Source: an uncultured Bacteroidales bacterium (GTDB lineage: Bacteria > Bacteroidota > Bacteroidia > Bacteroidales > P3). Taken from it: a DNA stretch of 5,455 nucleotides. How positions within the stretch are numbered: the stretch's first letter is position 1; each line of letters starts with the position of its first letter. The stretch covers positions 1 to 5,455 of the forward strand of contig CAMWIS010000108.1 in NCBI GenBank assembly GCA_947174375.1, read 5' to 3'. Below are positions 1 through 5,455 of the stretch, piece by piece. The notes under the pieces were generated by a model. It worked only from the letters and a program-made list of their open reading frames with translations, did not search any database and had not been told where the DNA came from. A program made the position numbers and the translations under genes.

Positions 1-1638
1 GCGGCGGCCGTTGCCGAGGCGGGTGTTCCGTATTTGCTGATAGCCGGACACGAGGTAGTGGCGGCCGTACCAGGGCGTCAGGACGCCGCCCCAGCTTTTC
101 TGCACCTTGTCGTATTGGAACAGCGGCGGCAATGAGAAAACCGCCGGCTCGCCCGAGGTGCCGCGCACGGCTTCCAACACCCGGTAGGTCAGCCGGTCGT
201 CGTCGGGATAGAAATACAGCGTGCGCCCGTCCGTGTCGGTCGCCCACTGGCTGTAGTCGGTCAGCTCGTTGTACAGGCGGTTGCGGTCCAAGTCGAATAT
301 GCTTTCGGAAACCGCGTGCCCGAGGCTGTCGAAGCGCGCCAGGAAGCCGTCGCGGAAGCGGAAGCCCTCGAAATAGGTGCGCGTATAAGGCACCATGCGG
401 CCATAGGCGTCGTAATACATCTCGGTCGTGGTTTGGAGCGCCCGCGTATAGACCTCGCCCAATACGTAGAGCTGGGCGGTGGCGGGCGTCTGTCCGGCGC
501 GTATCTGCGTCGTGAAGGTCGGAATCACCGTGCGTCCCTTCGACTTTTCCTGTGCGCGTTGCAGGTCGTACCAGGCCTCGCGGCTCAACCGGTTCTCCAA
601 GTCGGGAAAATCGTAGTAGGCGCGTTTCCAAAACGTCAGGCGGCGCGGGGCGTCGGCCGTATTGGCCGCCCGGTCGTACAGCGCGGCGAACAGGCCGGTC
701 GTTTCCGAGCCGCGGTCATAAGGCGAAACGGTCTGCTTCTCGCGGCTGAGGTGGTAGGTGCCGCCCATCCACAGGCGGCCGTCGGGCAACACGCTCAGTT
801 TGGCGTCCACGAGGCGGAGGTTTTCGTCGGGCGGCAGTAGGTCGAAGGTGGCGGGCGGCACGTCCTGCCAACCGTGCCGGCAGAGGGTCAGGCCCGGCAT
901 CCGCAGTTTGCGGTCGCGGAACAATGTATATACAGTTGTCGAGTCGGTGGCGATATGGCACCATTCCCGCCGGTTGTCGAGGCCGAGGGGCATCCGCAGC
1001 GGCTTTTCCGCCGTCAGACTGTCGGCCGCGGTGTCGTGCGCCGGCAGGTAAAACCAAACGTATTCGTCCTTGTCCAAGGCCAGCCAGCCCCAGCCGTCTT
1101 CGCGCATCTGCATCGAAAGGATTTCTAACTTGGGCGGCAGTTCCACGGGGCGGTAGGTCAGCCGCCAGGCGCCGTCCGCCAGGCAGACCGTCAGGCTGGC
1201 CAAAGGATATTGCGATTTGTAATGCGGCAGGCAGGAAAGTGCGAAATAAAGGCTGTCTTCGCCCGCGCGGTAGCCGAGGTATTGATATTCGGCCGCTATT
1301 TCCACGGCCGTTTTCCAGCGCAGTTGCAGGTTTTCGTCATAAAAGGCGATGGAACGCCGCGGCGCGGACTGCCCGAGTTCGTTTTGGTTCGTGACCACGG
1401 CCACGCCCAATTGCGCCAACGGCAATACGGAAAAGGGAAGGTCGTCTTCGAATACGGGAATTTCGATACGCAGGACATTTTGGCGGAGCCGCTGTTCATC
1501 CGCATCGACCGGGCGCGGGGGCACGGCCGATACGTCGCGTTTGCGCGCCTGTCGGTCGGAACGTCCGTCTTGCGCCAGGGAAATGCCGCCTATCTGCCCC
1601 GCAAGCAGTAGGCATAAGAGCAAAAGGCACCGGCGCAT
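1..1638 (-). CDS. Large exported protein of unknown function (partial, C-terminus beyond window)
   Basis: An uninterrupted leftward frame of 546 codons starts at the ATG at 1638-1636 and is still open at base 1. The N-terminus, MRRCLLLLCLLLAG, followed by ...GISLAQDG, is a signal peptide with a likely signal-peptidase I site after Ala22, so the protein should leave the cytoplasm. A basic, proline-containing linker (about residues 24-50) follows. The rest is rich in Tyr, Trp, Arg and Asp with short strand-like blocks such as FYDENLQLRW and WKRAYYDFPD, which suggests an all-beta, possibly propeller-like fold. I recognise no catalytic motif and assign no function. The style resembles long uncharacterised exported proteins of Bacteroidota whose C-termini carry a 'WYG.HYLVSGYQ.I.N' type segment. 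If that memory is right, the stop lies only a short way past the window edge. It begins 12 bases after the stop of the small lipoprotein gene, so the two are probably one transcript. No Shine-Dalgarno sequence precedes the start, as is usual in this phylum. Reading frame and export are secure; function is unknown. Confidence 0.85.
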   Translation of the reverse strand, partial: MRRCLLLLCLLLAGQIGGISLAQDGRSDRQARKRDVSAVPPRPVDADEQRLRQNVLRIEIPVFEDDLPFSVLPLAQLGVAVVTNQNELGQSAPRRSIAFYDENLQLRWKTAVEIAAEYQYLGYRAGEDSLYFALSCLPHYKSQYPLASLTVCLADGAWRLTYRPVELPPKLEILSMQMREDGWGWLALDKDEYVWFYLPAHDTAADSLTAEKPLRMPLGLDNRREWCHIATDSTTVYTLFRDRKLRMPGLTLCRHGWQDVPPATFDLLPPDENLRLVDAKLSVLPDGRLWMGGTYHLSREKQTVSPYDRGSETTGLFAALYDRAANTADAPRRLTFWKRAYYDFPDLENRLSREAWYDLQRAQEKSKGRTVIPTFTTQIRAGQTPATAQLYVLGEVYTRALQTTTEMYYDAYGRMVPYTRTYFEGFRFRDGFLARFDSLGHAVSESIFDLDRNRLYNELTDYSQWATDTDGRTLYFYPDDDRLTYRVLEAVRGTSGEPAVFSLPPLFQYDKVQKSWGGVLTPWYGRHYLVSGYQQIRNTRLGNGRR

Positions 1639-1650
1639 GAAAGGGCGGGA

Positions 1651-1854
1651 TTAGTAGCGCATATAGTCGCCGCCGATCGGCGTGTCGGGCGCAGGGTGTA
1701 CCTGAGGCTTCTTGGCGCGGAATTGCTTCTGATACGGCGTAAAGCCGCAGACCTCACCGCCCGTATAGGACGTCTGTTGGGTCGCGCAACCGCAGAAGCA
1801 GAGGGTCGCCACCATCAAGGCCACTAAAAGCAGAACCGTTTTCTTCGTCTTCAT
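1651..1854 (-). CDS. Small lipoprotein, 67 residues, unknown function
   Basis: The frame from the ATG at 1854-1852 gives MKTKKTVLLLVALMVATLC, then FCGCATQQTS: a lysine-rich n-region, a hydrophobic core and a lipobox-like end at FCG|C, with Cys23 as the probable lipidated residue. Cys19 and Cys21 lie just before it, and Cys36 lies in the mature part. The mature peptide would be about 45 residues, polar, and would end in GGDYMRY. No acidic cluster follows Cys23, so it lacks the usual Bacteroidota surface-export signal and probably faces the periplasm. The frame extends upstream to an ATG at 1908, but I reject that start: it would put 18 non-signal residues ahead of the signal peptide and would lie only a base or two from the predicted transcription start. 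The chosen start leaves a leader of about 56 bases with an AT-rich stretch (CAAATTTTTAC) just before the ATG. The next gene begins 12 bases downstream, so a shared envelope role is likely but unproven. I do not recognise a family. Confidence 0.75.
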   Translation of the reverse strand: MKTKKTVLLLVALMVATLCFCGCATQQTSYTGGEVCGFTPYQKQFRAKKPQVHPAPDTPIGGDYMRY

Positions 1855-1913
1855 ATCCGTAAAAATTTGTGCGCAAAGGCATCGACGGCCATGCGCTCGT
1901 TCTCCCAAACGGG

Positions 1914-1921
1914 CAAAGATA
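1914..1921 (-). promoter_or_regulatory. Bacteroidota-type -7 element for the leftward lipoprotein unit
   Basis: On the minus strand these bases read TATCTTTG, an exact match to the Bacteroidota -7 consensus TAnnTTTG. Transcription would start near 1910 and give a leader of about 56 bases before the ATG at 1854. No clear TTTG -33 element is found 19-21 bases upstream; that position falls in the rightward promoter's -7 element. The match is exact but short, so the call rests on the motif together with its position between divergent genes. Confidence 0.6.
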
Positions 1922-1942
1922 GTAAATTTTCTTATAAAATGC

Positions 1943-1950
1943 TATATTTG
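1943..1950 (+). promoter_or_regulatory. Bacteroidota-type -7 element for the ABC exporter/regulator operon
   Basis: The bases read TATATTTG, an exact match to TAnnTTTG. Transcription would begin near 1954, leaving a leader of about 72 bases before the ATG at 2026. A TTTG -33 element is not evident at the expected spacing; that place is occupied by the leftward promoter's -7 element. The leader ends in an A-rich run (2010-2023) directly before the start codon, which is typical of translation starts in this phylum that lack a Shine-Dalgarno sequence. Confidence 0.6.
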
Positions 1951-2025
1951 CGAAAGAATGGGCGGTCGTCCCGTCGGCTGAACAAGCGTTGCGTGAATGT
2001 TTTGTAATGGAAAAATAAAAAAACG

Positions 2026-2961
2026 ATGGATATCTTACAGACCAAAGACGTGGTGAAGCGTTACGCCAACCATCTGGCCCTGGACCGCGTGTCGATTACG
2101 ATACCGGAAGGGGCGGTTTACGGGCTTTTGGGGCCGAACGGCGCGGGTAAGACCACGCTGATTCGCATTATCAATCAGATTACGGGGCCCGACGAGGGCG
2201 AAGTATGGCTCAACGGCGAGAAACTGTCGCCCGAGCATATCACGCAAATCGGCTACCTGCCCGAAGAACGCGGCTTGTACAAGAAAATGAAGGTGGGCGA
2301 CCAGGCCGTCTATCTGGCGCAACTCAAAGGCCTCTCCAAGGCCGAGGCCGTGCGGCGGCTCAAATACTGGTTCGAGAAATTCGACATCCTGTCGTGGTGG
2401 GACCGCAAGGTGGAGGAACTCTCCAAAGGGATGCAGCAGAAAATCCAGTTTGTCGTCACGGTATTGCACGAGCCCAAATTGCTGATATTCGACGAACCTT
2501 TCAGCGGCTTCGACCCGATTAACGCCCAGCTGTTGCGGGACGAAATCCTCGGGCTGCGCGACCGGGGCGCCACCGTCATCTTCTCCACGCACAACATGGC
2601 TTCGGTCGAAGAAGTCTGCGACCGCATTGCGCTCATCAACCGCTCCCACAAAATATTGGAAGGCAAGGTGGATGAAATCCGCAATTCGTTTCATGCCAAC
2701 TTATACGAGGTGGTTTTGGAAACGCAGGAAAAGGCCGACGATTTTCTGGGGCGCGACCTGGAAGTGCTGGACGTGCAGCCGCTGGAAAAGCCGGGCCGTC
2801 TGTCGCTGAAACTGAAAATGACGCAGGGCAACGCGACCAACGCGCTTTTGCAACACCTCATGGCGCACGGGCAGGTCTGCGCGTTCAAGGAAGTGTTGCC
2901 GAGCATGAACGACATTTTTATTCAAACCGTAAAACAAGCCAACGAAGATGAGCAGAAATAA
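2026..2961 (+). CDS. ABC transporter ATP-binding protein, NatA-like (ABC-2 exporter ATPase)
   Basis: This 311-residue cytoplasmic ATPase should power the permease encoded next to it, hydrolysing ATP to drive export. The nucleotide-binding domain is complete: Walker A GPNGAGKTT at residues 36-44, signature LSKGMQQK at 132-139, Walker B LLIFDEP at 152-158 with catalytic Glu157, D-loop SGFD at 160-163 and switch His189 in FSTHN. The Q-loop region reads IGYLPEERGLY (75-85), with Glu80 where many ABC proteins have Gln; from memory this is normal for the NatA-like branch. Residues from about 220 to the end form the C-terminal accessory domain seen in these long NatA-like ATPases. The ATG at 2026 is preceded by an A-rich leader and a predicted promoter at 1943-1950. 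The end overlaps the permease start by 14 bases, which implies translational coupling. The transported substrate cannot be told from sequence; sodium is the B. subtilis NatAB precedent only. The family call is secure. Confidence 0.95.
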   Translation: MDILQTKDVVKRYANHLALDRVSITIPEGAVYGLLGPNGAGKTTLIRIINQITGPDEGEVWLNGEKLSPEHITQIGYLPEERGLYKKMKVGDQAVYLAQLKGLSKAEAVRRLKYWFEKFDILSWWDRKVEELSKGMQQKIQFVVTVLHEPKLLIFDEPFSGFDPINAQLLRDEILGLRDRGATVIFSTHNMASVEEVCDRIALINRSHKILEGKVDEIRNSFHANLYEVVLETQEKADDFLGRDLEVLDVQPLEKPGRLSLKLKMTQGNATNALLQHLMAHGQVCAFKEVLPSMNDIFIQTVKQANEDEQK

Positions 2962-4255
2962 CACGTGGGTCATCCTGCAACGCGAATATTTGAACCGGGT
3001 CAAGAAAAAAAGCTTCCTGGTCATGACCATCCTGATGCCTTTGCTGTTCGTCGCGCTGATGTTCGCGCCGGCGCTGTTGAGCAATGTGGGCAAGCAGAGC
3101 AAAACCTATCTCGTGGTGGATGAGACCGGCGCCTATGCGGCCTCGTTCAACGAGGCGACGAAAGACCGCTATGTGTTTGTATCCGACACGGCCGTCGCGT
3201 TCGACTCGCTGCGGGCGGAAGCCTGCAACGGCGTCATTTATATCGCGGCCTCCGGTTTGGACGGCAACCGGCAGCGGGCGGATTTCTTCTATATGACGTC
3301 CGAACCGAGCATGGAGCAGCTCAGCGGTATTTCGTCCAAGATGACGTCCTCCCTGCGGCAGAAACTCATGCAGGAAGTGGGCGGTATGAGCCAGGAAGTC
3401 TATACGTTAGTCAATGAAGCCGAGGTGGAAATCGGTGCCAAGAACATGGAGACGGGCGAACAGACCTATTCGGAGGTCAAGACGGTGCTCGGCTATCTGT
3501 TCGGCTTCCTGATTTACCTGTTCATCTTCATGTTCGGCGGCATGATTATGAGCGGCGTCATCGAGGAAAAGACCAACCGCATCGTGGAGGTGCTGATTTC
3601 GTCGGTGCGCCCGATGCAGTTGCTGACGGGCAAGATTGTCGGTATTTCGCTCGTGGGCTTGACCCAACTCTTGATATGGGGCGTGCTGACGTTCCTCCTC
3701 GTCTTTGCGGGCGGGCTGGCGTTCGGCGGCGGTATCGACGCGGAGAGCCTGGCTTCGGCGCAGCAGATGGCGGCCGGCGCCCCCATCGAAATGGACGCGA
3801 TGGGCAAGGTCATGGATATGATTCATTCGGTCAACCTGAGCCGCCTGTTCGTGATATTCATCGCTTATTTCATCGGCGGCTACCTGCTCTATGCGGCCAT
3901 GTTCGCGGCCGTGGGCGCAGCCGTTGAAAACGAGAACGATACGAACCAGTTTATGTTGCCGATTACGGTGCCTTTGATTCTGAGCATCATCGTTTCGGTC
4001 AATATCCTCAACGACCCCAACGGGCCCGTGGCGTTCTGGTTTTCGATCATCCCGTTCACGTCGCCGATCGCGATGATGATCCGCGTGCCGTTCGGCGTGC
4101 CGGGCTGGGAATTGGCGCTGTCGTTAGGGCTGTTGGTCTTGGGCTGCGTCGGCACCACCTATATGGCGGCCAAGATTTACCGCGTCGGCATCCTGATGTA
4201 CGGCAAAAAGACGTCGTACAAGGAATTGTGGAAATGGTTGAGATATAAAGCGTAA
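2948..4255 (+). CDS. ABC-2 type permease, NatB-like
   Basis: This 435-residue inner-membrane protein should be the transmembrane partner of the upstream ATPase, probably working as a dimer. One N-terminal membrane segment (about residues 23-44) is followed by an extracytoplasmic domain (about 45-178) starting TYLVVDETGAYA. A membrane block follows, with segments near 180-204, 230-254, 301-325, 337-354, 361-378 and 389-408. After the second segment comes the cytoplasmic EEKTNRIVEVL motif (206-216), the hallmark of ABC-2 permeases, thought to contact the ATPase. IPFTSPIAMMIR (368-379) and KIYRVGILMYGKK (409-421) are also typical of the NatB-like branch. The loop at 257-299, rich in Ala and Met, separates segments three and four. 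Translation starts at the ATG at 2948, inside the end of the ATPase gene, and stops one base before the regulator's ATG. The substrate is unknown. The length fits a full-length family member and no frameshift is seen. Confidence 0.94.
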   Translation: MSRNNTWVILQREYLNRVKKKSFLVMTILMPLLFVALMFAPALLSNVGKQSKTYLVVDETGAYAASFNEATKDRYVFVSDTAVAFDSLRAEACNGVIYIAASGLDGNRQRADFFYMTSEPSMEQLSGISSKMTSSLRQKLMQEVGGMSQEVYTLVNEAEVEIGAKNMETGEQTYSEVKTVLGYLFGFLIYLFIFMFGGMIMSGVIEEKTNRIVEVLISSVRPMQLLTGKIVGISLVGLTQLLIWGVLTFLLVFAGGLAFGGGIDAESLASAQQMAAGAPIEMDAMGKVMDMIHSVNLSRLFVIFIAYFIGGYLLYAAMFAAVGAAVENENDTNQFMLPITVPLILSIIVSVNILNDPNGPVAFWFSIIPFTSPIAMMIRVPFGVPGWELALSLGLLVLGCVGTTYMAAKIYRVGILMYGKKTSYKELWKWLRYKA

Positions 4256-4256
4256 T

Positions 4257-5441
4257 ATGGCGTCTAAAATACTGGTCGTGGATGACGAGGCGCTGATCCG
4301 TCAGAGTCTGCGCGACATTTTCGAATACGAGGGCTATGAGGTGGCGGAGGCGGCCGATGGCCGTCAGGCCTTGGCCATGCTCGGTGCGGAGGCGTTCGCG
4401 GCCGTGTTCTGCGACATCAAGATGCCCGGTTTGGACGGCGTGGAACTGTTGGAAAAGATGCCGCTCTTGGCGGCGGAAGCGGCCGAAAAGGGCGCGCCCT
4501 GGACGCCGAGTCCGTTCATCATGATTTCGGGCCACGGCGACATCGAAACGGCCGTGGACTGTCTGAAAAAAGGCGCGTTCGACTACCTGCCCAAGCCCTT
4601 GGATTTGAACCGCGTGCTCGGGGCCTTGCGGCGCGCCATCGACAACGAACGGCTCACGCGCCATGCCGAGAATTGGAAACGGGCGGCCGTGCACCGGTTC
4701 GAGATGGTGGGGCGGAGCAAAGCCCTGACGGAAGTGCTGGCCATGGCCGACAAGGTGGCGGCTACGACGGCCAAGGTATTGATAGAGGGCGAGAACGGCA
4801 CGGGCAAGGAACTGTTGGCGCGCCGCATCCACGAGGGGAGCGGGGTGGCTTCGGGCCCCTGGGTCACGGTCAACTGCGCCGCCATCCCGTCCGAACTCAT
4901 CGAAAGCGAACTGTTCGGGCACGAAAAGGGCGCGTTCACGTCGGCCGTCAAGCAGCGCAAGGGGCGTTTCGAACAGGCCGACGGCGGCACGTTGTTTTTG
5001 GATGAAATCGGCGATATGAGCCTGGCGGCGCAGGCCAAGATGCTACGCGTGTTGCAGGACCGCCGCATTACGCGTGTGGGCGGCGAAAAGGAAATCGAAG
5101 TGCAGGTGCGCGTCGTGGCCGCCACCAACAAGCGTTTGGAGACGGAAATCGCCGAGGGGCGTTTCCGCGAAGACCTCTATCACCGGCTCAGCGTCGTCAA
5201 ACTGCGGATGCCGCCGCTGAGGGAGCGGCCCGAAGACATCCCCTTGCTCGTCGAAAGTTTCGTGGCCGAACTGTCGGCCGATTTGGATAAAAAGCCGCTG
5301 ACGTTCAAGAAAGAGGCCTTGCAGGTGTTGCAAAAGCAACCGTGGCCGGGCAATATACGCCAGTTGCGCAATGTCGTGGAACGCCTGCTCATTTTCTGCG
5401 AAGGGGCGGTCACGGCCGCCGACGTGGAAAAATATCTGTGA
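4257..5441 (+). CDS. NtrC-type sigma-54 response regulator lacking a DNA-binding domain
   Basis: This 394-residue cytoplasmic protein should use phosphorylation by a sensor kinase to control ATP-driven activation of sigma-54 RNA polymerase. Receiver (about 1-120): acidic pair Asp9/Asp10, phospho-acceptor Asp53 in CDIKMPG, switch Ser91 in ISGHGD, and Lys113 in LPKP. The Asp53-to-Ser91 spacing is 38 residues against 28 in NtrC (Asp54-Thr82), owing to an Ala/Glu-rich insertion around 70-85. AAA+ domain (about 145-394): Walker A GENGTGKE at 178-185, sigma-54 contact loop GAFTSA at 225-230 (GAFTGA is canonical), Walker B LFLDE at 246-250, probable arginine finger Arg304 in FREDLYHRL, and sensor II WPGNIRQLRN at 363-372. 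The protein ends at residue 394, just after the AAA+ lid, so the C-terminal Fis-type helix-turn-helix is absent. No truncating frameshift is apparent up to the TGA. The start lies one base after the permease stop, implying coupled translation. Family call secure; target genes unknown. Confidence 0.95.
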   Translation: MASKILVVDDEALIRQSLRDIFEYEGYEVAEAADGRQALAMLGAEAFAAVFCDIKMPGLDGVELLEKMPLLAAEAAEKGAPWTPSPFIMISGHGDIETAVDCLKKGAFDYLPKPLDLNRVLGALRRAIDNERLTRHAENWKRAAVHRFEMVGRSKALTEVLAMADKVAATTAKVLIEGENGTGKELLARRIHEGSGVASGPWVTVNCAAIPSELIESELFGHEKGAFTSAVKQRKGRFEQADGGTLFLDEIGDMSLAAQAKMLRVLQDRRITRVGGEKEIEVQVRVVAATNKRLETEIAEGRFREDLYHRLSVVKLRMPPLRERPEDIPLLVESFVAELSADLDKKPLTFKKEALQVLQKQPWPGNIRQLRNVVERLLIFCEGAVTAADVEKYL

Positions 5442-5455
5442 TTTTCGTTATCTTT
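5442..5455. other. Non-coding tail, possible start of a promoter
   Basis: After the regulator's stop, 14 bases remain. They end in TATCTTT (5449-5455), seven of the eight bases of a TAnnTTTG -7 element, cut by the window edge. The bases seen show no hairpin or T-run terminator. If base 5456 is G, a separately transcribed rightward gene may follow. Confidence 0.25.

Larger units (their letters stand above)
1914..1950. repeat. Imperfect palindrome spanning both divergent -7 elements
   Basis: CAAAGATAG at 1914-1922 and CTATATTTG at 1942-1950 are inverted copies with one mismatch in nine, separated by 19 AT-rich bases. Inside the spacer is a second perfect short inverted repeat, ATTTT-CTTAT-AAAAT at 1926-1940. 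Much of the outer symmetry follows from having two -7 elements facing away from each other. It could also be an operator; the sequence alone does not decide. Confidence 0.5.
1855..2025. other. Divergent intergenic region
   Basis: These 171 bases separate the two divergent transcription units and are clearly richer in A+T than the flanking genes, especially at 1921-1950 and 2010-2023. They hold the two -7 elements and the palindrome listed separately. I found no terminator, no riboswitch-like structure and no convincing small gene. Very short ATG-to-stop frames exist (1958-1981 and 2007-2018), but they have no supporting signal. Confidence 0.7.

Noticed and set aside
316..840. Plus-strand open frame of 174 codons, with several similar frames across 132-1654
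   Set aside because: They lie opposite the continuous exported-protein frame, have Arg/Gly/Ala-rich composition without motifs, and are expected by chance in GC-rich DNA.
956..971. Sigma-54 promoter-like sequence TGGCACC-ATTC-CCGCC on the plus strand
   Set aside because: The GG-to-GC spacing is right, but the TT of the -12 element is missing. It lies inside the antisense strand of a coding region with no rightward gene after it.
1855..1908. N-terminal extension of the small lipoprotein to an ATG at 1908
   Set aside because: It would place 18 residues without signal-peptide character ahead of a clear lysine-rich signal start, and would begin at about the predicted transcription start.
1976..1992. 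GG...TTGC resembling a sigma-54 promoter upstream of the ABC operon
   Set aside because: The GG and GC are 15 bases apart instead of 12, so it does not fit a -24/-12 promoter.
2007..2018. Three-codon leader frame (MEK) before the ATPase start
   Set aside because: It is too short to support, lies in the A-rich leader, and is not accompanied by any attenuator hairpin.
2035..2694. Minus-strand open frame of 219 codons opposite the ABC ATPase
   Set aside because: The plus strand carries every ATPase motif in order. The antisense product has no recognisable domain.
2026..4255. Gliding-motility exporter (GldA with GldF/GldG)
   Set aside because: There is one NatB-like permease with an extracytoplasmic domain rather than separate GldF and GldG proteins, and no other gliding gene is nearby.
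4056..4922. Minus-strand open frame of 288 codons opposite the permease end and the regulator
   Set aside because: It spans two well-supported genes on the other strand, is rich in His/Arg/Gln, and ends in low-complexity Ser/Arg/Pro sequence typical of antisense shadows.

Overview
The window looks like chromosomal DNA of a GC-rich member of the Bacteroidota, probably order Bacteroidales; an Alistipes-like Rikenellaceae genome would fit the base composition, but that is a guess. The signs are two exact Bacteroidota-type -7 promoter elements (TAnnTTTG), start codons with no Shine-Dalgarno sequence (the first plus-strand gene has an A-rich leader instead), and protein families that read as Bacteroidota versions. 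There is no sign of mobile DNA, CRISPR, tRNA or rRNA. The high GC content produces many long antisense open frames, which I treat as shadows.

Layout. Bases 1-1854 carry a leftward two-gene unit: a 67-residue lipoprotein (1854 to 1651), then after 12 bases a large exported protein of unknown function (starting at 1638 and open to the window edge at base 1, 546 codons seen). Bases 1855-2025 are a divergent intergenic region. It holds two back-to-back -7 elements, 1914-1921 for the leftward unit and 1943-1950 for the rightward unit, which together form an imperfect palindrome. Bases 2026-5441 carry a tightly packed rightward operon: a NatA-like ABC ATPase, a NatB-like ABC-2 permease (14-base overlap) and an NtrC-type sigma-54 response regulator (1-base gap). 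The last 14 bases are non-coding and end in TATCTTT, which may be a cut-off promoter element.

How it fits together. The ATPase and permease should form one inner-membrane ABC-2 exporter of unknown substrate. The regulator is translated next to it and has a complete receiver domain and a complete AAA+ ATPase domain, but it stops straight after the AAA+ domain and lacks the usual Fis-type DNA-binding helix-turn-helix. Its sigma-54 contact loop reads GAFTSA rather than GAFTGA, and its receiver carries about ten extra residues. From memory, a helix-turn-helix-less GAFTSA subfamily is widespread in Bacteroidota, so this is more likely a lineage trait than a broken gene. No partner histidine kinase is visible. 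I see no clearly new system here. The regulator's architecture, the palindromic divergent promoter and the uncharacterised envelope gene pair deserve a second look.
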